Shown one piece after another: positions 46,441 through 60,730 of a DNA stretch of 64,000 bases; the stretch's first letter is position 1, and every line of letters starts with the position of its first letter. The notes beneath the pieces are model-generated. The model did not search any database. It saw only the letters and a list, made by a program, of their open reading frames with translations, and had not been told where the DNA came from. The stretch comes from Azolla pinnata (lineage: Eukaryota > Streptophyta > Polypodiopsida > Salviniales > Salviniaceae). The stretch covers positions 1 to 64,000 of the forward strand of contig JBBBWG010004669.1 of NCBI GenBank assembly GCA_037176905.1, written 5' to 3'. The translations under genes were made by a program, and so were the position numbers.

Positions 46441-49400
46441 TTTGACCCAAAAATATGCTCTTGGGCACTTTAGGGTTGAAGTTGAGAGGGATCATATATT
46501 GTCTTTGTCTTTGCTTGATTCAGTTGCTGCTTCTCCATCTGACTCCTGGTTCAACCTGCAATCAAAACCTCGATCGACAAACAGATCATACTTGTCGTGT
46601 TACGGAGACCAGAGTTTCTTTTTTTTTTTTTTTTCTGAGACTGAATCGGACCGTTGTACAATGGAGCGATGCCCGGGTTTTCGTTTCTGCCGCTTTCCGA
46701 GTGCTGATCAGCTCTGATTCCTTTCCGAGTGCCCCGTCATCGGTTATAAAAGGATGCCAAAAGGCTCCATCGACGTTTAGGGTGCATTAACCAGCTGCAT
46801 CTGCTAACTTTACAAGGGATATATATATATACACAAAATTTAGCCACTATTGGCGAGAGTTCTCCTTCTGTTAAGTTATGTATACTGCTGTATGACAGAT
46901 GGACGTTCCGATCTCGCTTCTGTTAGTTTGGAACTGCTATGCTCCTTTGTAAACAACAGGGTGAGGTTTGGATCTCACTTCTAAGCGCTCATTGGTTGTA
47001 ATTCGTGGAGATTGGTCTACGATACATTCGTGGAGATAGGTCTACGACAGATTGGATCTCGCTTCTGAGCTTCTGTCACTTCTGAGCTACTATATGCTAC
47101 TGGCATCACCAGATACAATAGCGATTAAGGAGAGAGATGATTCTCTCTTAGGGAGATTGTTCAACATGGACCAAGAGGTGATCGAAGCACGGCATAGTTG
47201 GTTCAAATTCGATAGAAGCAGGATTTGCAGCTTGGGTTTCAGGTAAATCTGATTTACCCACTTACAGTCACACTTGTCGTGTGATCTCATTCACGCACTC
47301 TAACTCGAAGTCCTGTTCTCGCACGCATGAGCCATAGTAAGATTGTATAGAGCATTAATATTAGGCCATGTTTTTCATTATTTCGATGGTCAACGAGGGT
47401 GTATAGTCCATTTATCAGAAAGGGTTGTAAACAAAGCACCGCCATACATGCACGAGGGTTTTTGAATCATACTTTCTAAACTATTCCCTCAAGTAAGGTT
47501 TTCCATTTATGATTCCTGATATACATAAAATAGGGAATCCTCTCGATCTGAATACATGTAGAGATATAGTTATTGGCCATTTGCTAGCTGAATTATATGG
47601 ATTAGTCATTGAAGTATATCTTAGTAGCTTCATATGGAGTGATCGGGTTTTCAAGCATTTAAACACGCTAGCTTTAGATGTTTAAGCTTCTCCAACTATC
47701 AACCATATTTGAAGTCATACTTAGATGCTTAATTGAAAATTGATAAAACAAGAACTTGCAAGTATTAATCAATTTACTTACTTTTCACATTTAGAAAACT
47801 TTCGATGCAATGCCTGGAAAATACATTACTTTCCAATCTTCAAATAATGGATGTTTAAACGATTTGATGCATTGATACTTCATGTGATCAAGCCTTTTGG
47901 CATGTACAATGTCATTTAGGAATATACTAAGTGATATAATGATATAATTGACATTAGATAAGGTGATTGCTTATCACAAAGTTGATTTGTGGCATTAAAA
48001 ATGAATTTGTGAGATGATTCATTTTATAGGAGAAGGTAGCAATCAAGTAGCAACATTTTGCTAACCTTTATGGGCAAAGTAATACTAGCATATATCACAC
48101 TTTTTTACATTTTTGCTCATCTATCCTTGCACACCGATTTCCGTATTGTGTATGAAGTAGACTAGAACAATGTCGCTTATAGTTGAATTAAGAGATATCG
48201 TCACAGTGTTACCTCTACTTAGGAATACTTGAGTTCTCAGATGTTGCAGTTGCAACTAAACTGAATTTGGTATTACGATTTCGAATTAGATACCGGTTGT
48301 ATTCTAAACTGCATCCAAACTTTGTAATATATATTGGGTCGCACCCAGATAGCTGCGTCTAAACACGAAAATGCAGCTAATCCTTATTTTGGGGATTCAA
48401 TATCTATAGTACTTGCATCACCTTATAATTTCTGTCTTTAAATATTGCATTTAAATGGTACACAATGGTTAATATCGAGAGTGCCTCCACTATATGCAAC
48501 TGTTATATGTGTGACTATTGACGATCGTTGCAATATCCTGAGCTACAACTTAGCACAACAAAACCATGTGTTTTTCGTATGCGCTAGTTTGTGTCTATTA
48601 ATTCTAGGGCAGATTCGGTTAAATGTGGTGCCTTTGAGTCAATCTTGCATTTTGTAATGATCCGTATTCATCTATGGCCCTAATGCAAGCTTGATCACTG
48701 AAATTATTCTCGAGTTTTGAGAGAGTTAAGGATTCAAATATAGGTTGGATATAAAATAGAAGCGATCCCAGCATTCTTCATTTTATGATTCTAATCATCA
48801 CCGATCACTCATGCAAACCTTATATAATAAATGGAAAACAATAGAACTCATATCATCGTGGATACTAGAGAAGTTAATTGTAAGAGATTAACAACAATAT
48901 CAATGGATATAATCAATATTGTTGCTGGGATAAATATGCACATAACATTGATCACCTAATTACCAAAACTCCATGATCATTGAAGCTTTATATTTAAGCA
49001 TACAACAAACTTAGAATTTTTTGCTTTAATTTACACAACCGAAGCAAAGATAATTGTTGATTAAAAACAATTTATGCATATTGATTCTCACAGGACTTGG
49101 GCGATATAACTGAGCTTAACATCTAATATCTTCACTGTCTTCTCGATTCGACTTTGAAGGAAATCATAATTAAGCTGGGATCACCCAAACTTGCCATTAA
49201 ATTTCTGTTTAATAGCATTGTATAGGCTCTTTAATCCTTACTAGGATGATTTACAAGCATTGTAAAGCATTATATTTTTAGTGCAGTAATTGATCACTGC
49301 AAGTATATCGAAAATACTTTTGTAGAAAAGATGTATATTGTAGGTGTATCACAATTAACCTAGTCTCTTCTTATGCTATATTTCAGAGACTATAATTAAA

Positions 49401-51417
49401 TATACAGCTCTTAGTGCACTAATTCACTCGGCCCACCATACTATGCAGAATATGTTGTGTAAAATGCAGACATTGATTTAACTTGATAGGATATTCTATC
49501 ACAATTAACGCAATGAACACAATGAACACAATCGATTCAAACTCTTGCCATCAGCAAAATCTACATATAATTAAACATAAATCGGTGCACTGTCACTAAA
49601 GTCTTCATCACCAAGTGGCTACAGCTTATACTCTAGAATGCGATGTTGGCATTTCCCTTGCCATTCAGGTTCATCATATTCAGCAATGCAATTCAAGGAC
49701 GCAATCTCAACTTTTAATAACCATTTAATTAGCATATCAAGTCATATCAACCTTGGAATGTTGAACGAGCGACATCAAGATACACAATTTGCTTGAACAC
49801 AATTGAGATACCAACAAGGTATGATATGCTTCCTTGAGATTATGTGTAACTATAATCTCCGAATTAGACAATGGAATACCTCCTGAAAGCTTTCAACTGA
49901 ATTAGACCTAACAATAAGAGGGAGAAGTAGATGCTATTGTGGTTGAATACTGCAACGATGACAATACACTCAACCAATCGTTCCACACAATCAAAGACTA
50001 GTCGAAACTTGAAACATTCCCTGATTTGAGCTTTTGCAGACAGGATGGGAAGTACGTACAATCTAATGTCATGTCCGCCAGAATGCAAAAATAATGGCAT
50101 CTGCAGCAATAGAGAGACTGCAGCTGATTAACCTCTTTGTCAGCTGGCTTGCTTGCTGGTGATGAATAATATGTACACAGTCTTAAAGACCTGGCAATTA
50201 TTAATGCCTTTTGATGTTACAAAATATTGGTAATAGTGTCGATTATCCATGGGCTCGTGGAGATGATAATTGCCGGCTTGTATATTTATATTGATTGTGC
50301 AGGAGTACAGGCACTTTCCCTTTCTTCACTAGCTCCATTGTACATGTAGATGCTACAAACTGCAGCACTGATCATCACTATCACCATCATGATCATGATC
50401 ATGATCATCATACCATCTGATGTTGAGCATGAAGCCGAGCATGTTTTGGAAAACCATTTCTCAGATTCTTGAACGCGCTCGAAAATTGCCCACCAAATTG
50501 CCCACCAAATTTGCGAGATGAAAATCTGAAATTAGAGGAAACTAACCTTATTAGATTATGCATATTCATGATCATATATAGATAAAATATCACCAAACAT
50601 TTTTTTTTCCTACTCTACAGCAGGTGTAATCCCAGAGGCTGAGAAATCCGAATCAATATATAGACAGACAAGCAAAAAATTACTGCCATCAAACTAAGCA
50701 AAAAATTAGACAAGCAAAGAAATGAAATGGTTGAAACTAAAACAAAAAGGAATGAGTTATTCAATGCCAATAATCACCTATTCCCTGACGCACTCTTCCA
50801 AATCCCTTGACTACACAGACTTGCATATCACGACCATAGAAATACGCATGATTCTAATACACATCCATATATTATCCAAATCTAAGTATTATTATAAGAC
50901 TTTATTCCAATATCTTGATATAACATCGCTCAAGGGATAAATTTAATATGAAATTTGTTGAATCATCTTAGAGAATGGATTTTACAAACCGCTACCAATT
51001 ATTACGTCTAGTTGAGCAGCTAGTGGGCAAATCAATATCAATCTCACCATTACAAGGATAGATTCAAACCCAAAGAAAGAGAGAAAATTTAGATTTACTT
51101 TCTCTATGACCCTAGAATCTCCGAGTGACGAAAAACCATATACTTTTGGATGAGTGTCCCTTCAACGTTTACAAAACATTTATACTATTGCTTTCCCCAC
51201 ACCCTAGGAGACATGAAATTAATAATCTGTATGTCGATATGATTGCATCTAACTATAATGTAAAACACACGGAACTTGCAATATTTAATATAAAATACAC
51301 ATGTCCGAAAGTTTTTGAGAAGCGCACCTGCAACCCACTAGTGCATTTGGGCCCATCCACAGATTCAGCTTCGAAACCCTCGAAATAGTCTATTCAATTG
51401 ATCACTCTCAAATCTAG
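46441..51417. other. Gene-poor AT-rich region
   Basis: No protein-coding gene, tRNA or transposon could be recognised. Open frames are short and lack family character. A tgatcatgatcatgatcat palindromic run lies near 50390. The stretch could hold non-coding transcripts that I cannot detect from sequence alone. Confidence 0.55.
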
Positions 51418-51822
51418 TGTTGAGAATATTTTATGAAAAAACCCATATCCCAGTATATGTTTTTCTGGAGAAAAAGCACCAACTGTCCGCGTCTCATGCA
51501 CAAACTACTAACCACTACAACGTTGGCTCGTTTGTATATCCGTCACTAGAAAAACAATTTAAACATCTCCAAAATCAAAATTAATAAGCAAAACTGGGAT
51601 GACCTCGACGGGATTAGCAGTGTAGAGAATATTTTATAAAAAAAACCCACATCCAAGTATATGTTTTTTTTGAGGAAAAAAACCGACAGTCCGCGTTTCA
51701 TGCACAAACTACTAAACTCTACAACGTTTGCTCGTTAGTATATCCGTCACTAGAAAAACAATTACCACATCTTCAAAATCAAAATTAATAAGATGGACTG
51801 AGATGATCTCGACGGGATTAGC
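51418..51822. repeat. 203-bp tandem duplication
   Basis: Copies at 51418-51620 and 51621-51822 share catgcacaaactacta, tatatccgtcactagaaaaa and ctcgacgggattagca. Roughly 10% diverged by eye. Confidence 0.9.
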
Positions 51823-52792
51823 ACATCCATATAATTGACAAAATATTCATTATCAGAAACTTCCTTGTTTGCTTCTAGTTTCCTTCTATCGGATACTAGT
51901 TTGTCACTCGTTTATCGTTTATATATTACTTTATGAAAACAGATATTGTATTCACACTTTCTGAAGTTCAATTATATTACTTGAATATTGGATTTGTTTT
52001 AGTGAAGGATGTTTTTCTTACTATAAGTAGTTCAGCATGTTTTTAATTCTATTCTTATAACATGCAAATCTTTTCAATTTTGTAATCCAACCAGGTTTTA
52101 TCATATTAGCTGTTTTTAAGAAGCGTTCTTAATCAGCACCAACATCAGAAGTAAGAAATAAGATTACCAAAATGCGGCATGAGGATAGACTGCATTAACG
52201 GTATAATAATAATAGGCTAATAATAATGGATAGCTAGGCTAAACTAGTGGCGTTCATTATTAAATTAAGTAGAACACTACGATGGATTAATTTGACTAGT
52301 TTTCGGGAAGATGTGATTGACTGGAGGAGGATCAGCGAAACTTGCAGTGAACTTCTTATGATTAACTAGGGAGTAATTATAGAGCATGGTATGAATGTAC
52401 ATTAGTAACAAACGAGCAGCCAAATTAGTAACAGATATCCGCCAGAATTATGACGGTAGAGTCGATTTCCGAGATTATCATTAACAAGGATAGGTATCAG
52501 CAGCTACTAGAAAATAAAACATATTATCATCAGCAGGATTAATGTTGAGGTTTACATTAATAGATTCAGGAAAAGATCAGAAATGAGAACAAAGATGAAT
52601 AGTGAGGTAATTGAAAAAATATGGGATGAGCTTATAAGGGAGGGCTTAAGATCTTAGAAGGGATTAACTACTGTAAGGGAAAGCAGAAGTAATCTGGAGG
52701 TAATTACCGGGGGGTGATTAGAGATGGGTTAATGAGGTTATACGTACATAGGGTGGGATTAGTGGGGTGATTAGGGCAGGTTGTAATTAGGA

Positions 52793-52879
52793 CCTGCATG
52801 GCCCTCTGCATGCCAGCTGTGGAAGCTATATCTGGGGCCAATCATAACCTGCCAGGTGGCATGCAGGGAGCCAGGCAAA
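52793..52879 (-). ncRNA. MIR160: MIR160 precursor hairpin
   Basis: On the minus strand the 21 bases from 52877 down to 52857 start TGCCTGGCTCCC and end TGCATGCCA. This matches miR160 at every position except 15 (C in place of the commonest T). The 3' arm at 52815-52795 pairs with it along its length with only about three mismatched positions (4, 9 and 11), and the loop is 41 nt. The mature strand is on the 5' arm, as in known MIR160 genes. miR160 directs cleavage of ARF10/16/17-type auxin response factor mRNAs and is conserved across land plants. The gene stands alone in a gene-poor region, as many plant MIR genes do. Confidence 0.93.
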
Positions 52880-53020
52880 TCATCCTTACCCGTTAATCCA
52901 CCCGCACCTCCACATTAAGTGCACTTAATTAAGCTGCAATAGTTAGTATTAATTAGTGCAGATCGGGTCGATTTGCACATACACAAAACCCTTAACTACC
53001 TCCAGTATGCATTAACTTTC

Positions 53021-53027
53021 TATATAA
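53021..53027 (-). promoter_or_regulatory. Possible TATA box of the MIR160 transcript
   Basis: On the minus strand, attatataga reads as a TATA-like element about 145 bp upstream of the miR160 5' end. That would place the start of the primary transcript near 52990. Position is plausible but AT-rich DNA gives many such matches. Confidence 0.3.
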
Positions 53028-53032
53028 TGAAA

Positions 53033-53183
53033 AGCTTAAGCTTACTAATGGTGTCAATGTAATCATTGCTGACCACCATTATAATAGATACGATCACATC
53101 ACCCATAGTACATCCAGTATTATACACCACTTAGAGTAATTAAGCTTAATCTTGCTAATGGTGTCAATAATGCTGACCGCCAT
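53033..53183. repeat. Direct repeat pair upstream of MIR160
   Basis: 53033-53079 and 53142-53183 share ctaatggtgtcaat and tgctgacc-ccat, with a small deletion in the second copy. They lie just upstream of the putative MIR160 promoter. Confidence 0.75.
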
Positions 53184-53311
53184 ACTGTAATTACTCCCTA
53201 ATCGCATCACTAATTATCCCAACGGCCCGAGATTGAATTTGCCAGCGCATTGATGAGATATTGATGTAGTTGAAAACTGTAAACACCATGTCCGGGCCCT
53301 TTCTAATTGAG

Positions 53312-53380
53312 CTTCTTCTTCTTCTCCTTCTCCTTCTCCTTCTTCTTCCGCTTCTTCTTCTTCTTCTTCTTCTTCTTCCT
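53312..53380. repeat. CTT/CTCCTT tract
   Basis: Triplet polypyrimidine array about 430 bp upstream of the MIR160 hairpin on its strand. No coding gene attached to it is recognised. Confidence 0.85.
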
Positions 53381-53708
53381 GCAAGGTTCGACTCTAGCAC
53401 GAGCTTTCAAAAACCCTAAGCTCGATACAAATCAGAGATGGACGCAGGTAATGATATGCTTCTACGGATCAGGATAATGATCTAGTGATGAGCCGGCGGC
53501 CAGGAGCGTTAAGGCGCTGAACCAAAACCTGCACCTTCTGCTAGCTGCACTATACTATACCCATGCCCTTCTGCAGCTGGATTGATGCACTAAACACAAG
53601 ATGTATGTAGCAGAAGACTGGCTCTGATGATGAGTTGGGCAGCCAGTGGGCGATCACTAGGAACACATCTAATCTGCACACAAATCAGGCAGGTACAATT
53701 ACAGTATT

Positions 53709-53836
53709 AGCACAGCGATTGGCTCTATTACAACTACGCTAATGACAATGATCTGAGTCTACTGAAGCAAAGAGCACAGCGATTGGCTCTGTTATCACTA
53801 TGCTGATGACAATGATCTGAGTCTACTGAAGCAATC
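53709..53836. repeat. 64-bp tandem duplication
   Basis: Copies start at 53709 and 53773, sharing agcacagcgattggctct and atgacaatgatctgagtcta. Confidence 0.9.
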
Positions 53837-53839
53837 ACA

Positions 53840-56800
53840 GTACATGGCCATGGCACACACAGCTCTCTCGGATCACTACTAGTCTCTCCCTCGCAATGAC
53901 TCTAACAAGAACAATGAATTGAGCTGATCTAACACCTTTCTCCGCCCCCTAACACTCCTTTTTATATGTTCAAGGGTAAAAGGATTTGTGTAACTAATCC
54001 CACACACCTTCCTCTAGTTACCACCCCAGTACACACACCTTTAGTTACTTGTTTCCCATCCTTTCTTCTGATCTCTACTTTTTCTCGCCATAGTTTTCTC
54101 TTTTCGTGTCTGGAGTACCATGAGCATGGCCTAATATCCGGCCCCATCTTCCCCTTTTTACACTTCTACCAAGAGCCAATATGATGGCCTGATCTCGACG
54201 TAGCTAGCTGCTATATCTAGCCACCACCCACCTCTTTCTACTCAGGGATCTTTTTGTATCATAACATGATCATCAAACTAATTCGATTGATTATAACCAG
54301 TTAGTTAGATTCCCTACTACATTTGGCCGAGCTTGCAATTGGCCAGTTGACTAATCATAATCATCATACCATAATTCTGCGGCCTAATTATCCTAATTAT
54401 CGGTTCATCGCTTTCTCAGCATCAAACGCCAGCTGATTAATGCGCACCGATCATATCGTTTCGACTATACCGATGCATAGAACTAGTACATGATATGATT
54501 ATTATTAATAGTCTGCCTCGTCGATCGGCAGCGCCTCGACAAAATTAGTGAACGTCGCCGCATCAGCTGCGCCATGATGATCTGCAATGTTGCAACATTA
54601 ACGCCCACAACACACCTCTACTAATTATTGGCGAGCTATAGAGTGGTGGGTTTGATCGGCCAGTGACAATATGATGTTTCGATATAGCCTTGGCATGAAT
54701 GTATATATTCATTCACGCACCGTATCACCATGCAAGCTGGTGGTCATGTTAGTGCCCAACTACTCCCTCTCTCTCTCTCTTCATGAATGTGAACATTGCA
54801 TAAATCACTGCATGCGAATGCCAAAAGGAAAACCCATTAATACATGATGTTCCCACAACATCATGGTTAATATTGCGAGGTAATTAGCCCTCTGTTGCAT
54901 GTCCTCCAGCACTAGCTTGACATGAAGACAACTCCAATACTAGCTAGCTTGACATGGAGACAACTCCAATACTAACTAGCTTGACACGAAGACAACTCCA
55001 ATACCAACTAGCTTGACATGAAGACAACTCCAATGCTAGCTTTGACATGAAGACAACTCCCGACAGCTTGCTGCAACCACCACCAATTCAATCGTCCTTC
55101 CAATATGGTACTCCTGGGGCACTCTTCAGAAACAGATTGAGCCACTTTGCTCATATTGCTACTCTAATTTATATTGTTTGTACCATACATGCCTTCATAT
55201 ATTGATGCCAACCTTACATATAGTCAAAGTAGTGCATTCCTTTGCTTTATATTCATGAAAATGGTGGGTGAAACATCTTCGAATCAAAACCCGCCATGTT
55301 TTTTTTATTAGAAATGCTACCTAGCAACAAAATAATCTCGCTAACTACATCGACAGATTCTGATGTTATGTTGTTGTGACACGAAGTCCTTGGAAAGAAA
55401 AGGTTCAAGGCCGATATTGTGTTTGTACACTTATTATATATTCAGTTTCAAAAACTTGTATATTGAAGTCTTTTGTGCTGCATCGATATAGTATTGGTGA
55501 GATACTCGCCCTAATATGCTGTGCCTCCGACATAATGTAAATTCCGACATCACAATGTACACCCAACGTCATGTGCGCTGGCTGTAGAATCGACAGCTAG
55601 AATTGTCGCCATCAACCAAAAGTGGATCTACCTACAAATGGTACCATACAAGTGACATGTGAGTTGTATGGATCGCAGATAATATACGCTTAGATCATCC
55701 GATTTTAACCAATTTAAACAATCTTTCGATGAACGTCGATATAGGTTAGTTGCTGCCAATTGGAGCGATGTCATGAATCGGCGAATTCGACTGTATATTA
55801 TGTAGATGTTGACAGTATTATACATGTTGATCAGGAGTCACATATGATCAGATCTACATGTTGATGTGATCATCGGCTGGCATGAATATCAGTCCTACTC
55901 ATCATCTTAGAAACTGTGCTCTTACATGATTTTTATATTGGAGACACAGCCACTTATTCCTCTTGTCTAATCGTAGAATTTGTCTCCTGATCCTTTAGGG
56001 ACTCTTGTCACCCACGTCAATGAAGGTGATTAGGGCAAACTCTACTACTCTAGACTGCTTCTCTCTGTTTCTATCTCTGTTTGTGCTTACACGTGATGTA
56101 CGAGAGTTGGGCTCCTTCTAATTTTGAAGAATCCGCCTACCTTTAGGCGTAGCTATCTTCTTCTTTACTCACAATTCAGCCGTATTATTCAAAGTAAATT
56201 GGAGAAACAATGGCTGAATCCACCTCCCCTCCTACTTTGAAAAGCTTGCCTCATTTTAGGTAATGCTAGCGGAGTTTGATGCATGATATACCAAGCTAGC
56301 TGGGTTGATGATAGTACACATGTGAATCTCGATGTGTTGGGAAATCATAAATGTGATCTAGTGCCATAGGACCCATCATGACATTAGGAAAGAAACAAAT
56401 ATATTACATGTGTATATCGCCGCATAAACATGCCGATTGGACGGGATGAAGACTGATCTGACCCCTGTGATAATAACCTGACCCAAGTCCCGTCCATGTG
56501 TGGCTATAATTGGTAGGCCACTGTCAAGTAAGATGTTCTTGAACCACATTATACGGCTTACAGTCAATCTCAAACTGTAATGGATCATGTCGGCCAAAGG
56601 ATGAACATGATGATCTAGAGCCTACACGACTTCATGTAGTTATTAGGTAAGCATTCCGAGACATCAGTATACAATACTATGCAATGATCCGTATATTTCA
56701 TTGGTCCTTTTTTTTTATCTCCGTGGAAAGTGGGGAACAGCAGGCCAAGGATAAGCTAATTAAACCGATTTAATGAAAATAGAGCTATTTACACACATGT

Positions 56801-59800
56801 AGTTACATATCCAAATTTATCTCACATTATATTCTTAGAGCTTACAGATCAGAATATAACAGCATTCACCACTCTGAACGAGCTGTGGCGTCCTGCTGGA
56901 TATAAAAAACAAATCTCATATGCTCTAAGGCTAGGACAAACAAATGCAGGTCATGCATGTTATAAGTTAGTTTAATAGTTAATTTGATTAGTACCGAATA
57001 ATGTTTAGAAAGCTATGTAAATTTCTTTGTAGCAGGGTAATTATTTAATCATCTCATGGTCGTTAAATCAATCAACGCAGTGTCGTTTATATCCATAACC
57101 GGGGTTCCCAGCTTCACCAAACACCTATGAAAGCATTCAATCTTATCTCAAATGCGTAATGGGCCTTTAATTGACTCTTAATAGACCCAAATGTGTTTAA
57201 GATAGCATTTGCAGCCTAGTGATCAAATACGAGGCTTATTAACTGAAATTTTATTATAAGATCATCATAAAAACAAGTTTAGTTTATTGATCATCTCGCC
57301 TAACATTTTAATTCGATTATGAAAATTATGAAATGTATGTCAATCAGCTAGACTAAAATAAATTAAAAGCCCACTACACTCTTTAATTCTTGTGATGTAT
57401 TCATAGAGTGAAGATTCCCAAAATTGTGTCTCTTCATTTATTTACAAAAACAATATACCCTGTATAATCAAATTGCATGCTTACTATGGTCTTTACCTAA
57501 CCCAGAATAATATGTCACATCCATTTGGCCGAGTTGTACATAATTAGTACACCAGCGACATGCGTATAAGGGCTTACTTTGCGGTGCAAATTATGTTGAT
57601 TAATTACACGTTCGGAAACCTTAGATCGTAAGAAAGCTCCAGAGCAGTCATTGCAGGCTGCATAATAGAACTAGCTTGCACTAGGACAACAGGGAATGTT
57701 TTTTAATAGAAATCTCCTTCTTAATTAGTTATAGCAAACACCAATAGAAAACCAGAACACACCCCTAGAAAGCCTATACCTGGCTACCTAATGTGGAGGA
57801 AACATCCAACATGGTGGCTTGTATTCCCAACATGGTGAACTTCAAGATTTTAAGGAATGAGTCATTAGGTGTATGTTGCTCTATGATCTAAAGACTCATG
57901 AAAAATCTTGTAAATGCTAGAAACCATAGCTTATAAGAAATAATAAGCATGTCGATAATCCTTTTTACTAGATCGGCTTCAATTATTTACAGGCACAGAA
58001 TATTATTGCAGGATTCTAGGTCAGCAGAAGACTCCGTAATAAAATCTTGATTGGTTAATTCATTTAGTTTCGCGTTTATTGAATATTAATGGGTGCATCT
58101 CTATTTTCGTAAATTTCTAGAACTTTCAGATTGCAATATTTTGGATCTCCTTGTAATATTATTCTTGATAAATTGTCTAACTATTATACATCTTTGATGT
58201 AGATTTCCCCAATCTACACTGATATACGTTTCTACTAGAGTCGATATAATTATTGTGTATTTACAATATGGCACAGCAACCAACCATATTACATTATTTC
58301 CTTGAGGGCGCAAACTGTGATTCTGTGTATTTGTAAGCAAGACTGAAACAAGTTATAGTTTTAAAGTGCAATTATCGATTCAACATTTAATCAGATAACG
58401 TTCTCCTAAGGAATCCATTTGATGCGAGTATTGTAACTTAATAACATGCATGCCGCTACTGCGATCAGTGTATGGTTATCTAAAATTAAGATTTTGAATT
58501 AACTGCCCTTATCGATTGACACTATGGTAAATGAAATGTATGTTATAGGGAGTGTATAGGGAGTGCCTTCTAATGTGAGTGTATAGTTAATAACTATAAT
58601 TCAAATGTTGATCAATACCCCTATTTCTTGACATGTCCTTTGATCTCATACGATCCCATGACCTATCGACAGTACATCTTTGATATATTATCTAATTCTT
58701 TAAGGGGGACATTAACTTCTCCTGTAATTATCCATATTATCTAAATCTGATTCTCTAGTAATCATCCCTATTTTCTATATTGTTTCAATTGCAGTTTTGA
58801 TCAGCCCTAGCTGGTCCACGTCTTAGTGCCCCATAGTATATACATTGATTATATTTCTTGGCATGCCATGTAAATTACATGAAAGTTGAACGTTTATGAT
58901 CCGGCTATATTTGCCATGCCTAATTCATGAAGATTGTAATAACTTTTTCAACATAATAAGAAAATGGTCCATCGATTCGTCACATATGCTTTGGCGCGCC
59001 AATGATCGAAGTTTTCGATGATCCGTTGTACTAACTTTGAGTCTTAAAACTTGTGGTGGAGAATCCAATGATAGGCTTGCGGACGACGTATTGCATCGAT
59101 ATTAATCGTGCATGAATGGGTACTAATTAAGCCTCCATAATGCGTGAGTACCTGATTATAAACTGAATAATATTGCCGGTGGGCACATTAACAGATTCAG
59201 GAATGATTTTCTTTGTTCAAGCATCATACCCAACTAGAATTTGTCGGGTAATTAGCGGCACGCAGATGATCAATGGCATTCATTGGCAACGGTTATGGAA
59301 TCAAGCGGGCCACATCCACGACCATATTGCTAATTGAATAATTACCAAGGCCCACGGCCTTAACCATGCTCAAATTAAATTGCAGACTCATGATCAGACC
59401 TCGGCACGTACTTGATGACAATGGTCATTGAATCAAAGCCTCATCATGAGCAGCTTGTGTGTTTACATTGATCTGTGTTTTTGATCAGCTCGCGGCTGAA
59501 TGTCTACGGGTTATAACGCCGATCTCTACTAGTCCTGAATCTATACTGCTCTTTGTGTTTCTGCTACGCCCGTGTTTTACCACAGGCCGGCCAGATGTTT
59601 ACCGTCTTAATTTTGAGCAAAGAACGTAAACATTCGCAAGGTTTTTCAAACACGAATGTAAGTTTGCAAATTACGTTTGCGAATGTATTGATCGAATGTT
59701 ATGCGCTTTTTTTCTCCTTCAAAAACAGAATTTAATCATAATATTGTAACTCCTTTTGTAAGAAAAATTAATTTGTATTTTTATCAGATCTACCATTCTT

Positions 59801-60379
59801 CAATATTTTTATCAATATTTTTATCAGATCTACCATTCTTCTGGTCTGAAACATACTTTTGGATGTAATTTATCAATCTTGATTGCGTTTGCAGCTTGCA
59901 AAAGTACCTATGGTAATTCGTTCTATGATTGCGAGACTAGTTAGTATAAGCTCATACATATCGATCGTGAGAGTAGTTGTGATGCCGGAGCTGCAGGAAG
60001 CACATGTAAGATCTCTACACTTTGGTGATGGGATATACTGGGAAATCAAGCAGGATTTGTCCCGCCGTGGGCGATCAGCTGCAGCACAACAAAGCGGCAT
60101 TAAAGATGGGATTGTGCAGGTCATGATGTGGGTCAAGATGAGTCGGAAGCAGCATAGAAAATAGTACTGCGCCGGGGAGCAAGCTCAGTGGGACAGACAT
60201 CATGCTCTTAAAAGCAAAGCTTTTGGGGCACAGTAGTATAGTACAGCTGCTACTGATCATCATTCGCAGCTAGCTAAGCTGGAAATCGCAGCTAGAATTA
60301 TATCAGGAATTTGGATATTGTCTCCGATATTGACCTGCATCATTCCTTCACTGATGAATTTGTAATGAGCCGGAGAATT
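53840..60379. other. Gene-poor AT-rich region
   Basis: No gene recognised. A frame near 59883-60164 (plus) with ordinary composition lacks any family match. A ~36-bp direct repeat with tcagatctaccattctt is at 59780-59840. Confidence 0.5.
54914..55059. repeat. 32-bp tandem repeat, about 4.5 copies
   Basis: Unit agcttgacatgaagacaact followed by ccaatactagct, starting at 54914, 54946, 54978 and 55010, with a diverged last copy. Confidence 0.92.
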
Positions 60380-60730
60380 GCCATCAATTAGACGCCTATC
60401 AAAATCAGAAATTAGATCTTAATTACGCCTACTGAAATCAAAACGCCACTCAACTTAACGCCTAATTATCTCTTAATCTCCCACCCCAAAAATCAACACC
60501 CAATTAATTCTACTGGTCTAACGTTAATCGATTTTATTTAATCTAATCGCGTCCCACTAATCGATCCTACTTATCGATTCCCTTACAAATATTCGACTAA
60601 CAAAAGAGTTGGCTGTTAATGCAGCTCAAAATGAATTGATCTGGTGGTAATCGACTAATTGAGCGTTGATATTATAAACAAGCTGGGCGGTAATTCGCGA
60701 TTTCTGAATACCTTAGTGGGCGATAAAGCG
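60380..60730. repeat. Copy of the dispersed foldback-related repeat
   Basis: Shares aatcgatcct, tcgattccct and atattcgact-type blocks in the same order with 61330-61430, and tgcctaatta/acgcc-rich ends. No coding capacity. More diverged than the other copies. Confidence 0.5.

Noticed and set aside
59883-60164. 93-codon plus-strand frame as a small gene
   Set aside because: It has an overlapping opposite-strand frame of similar length and no recognisable motif or splice context.
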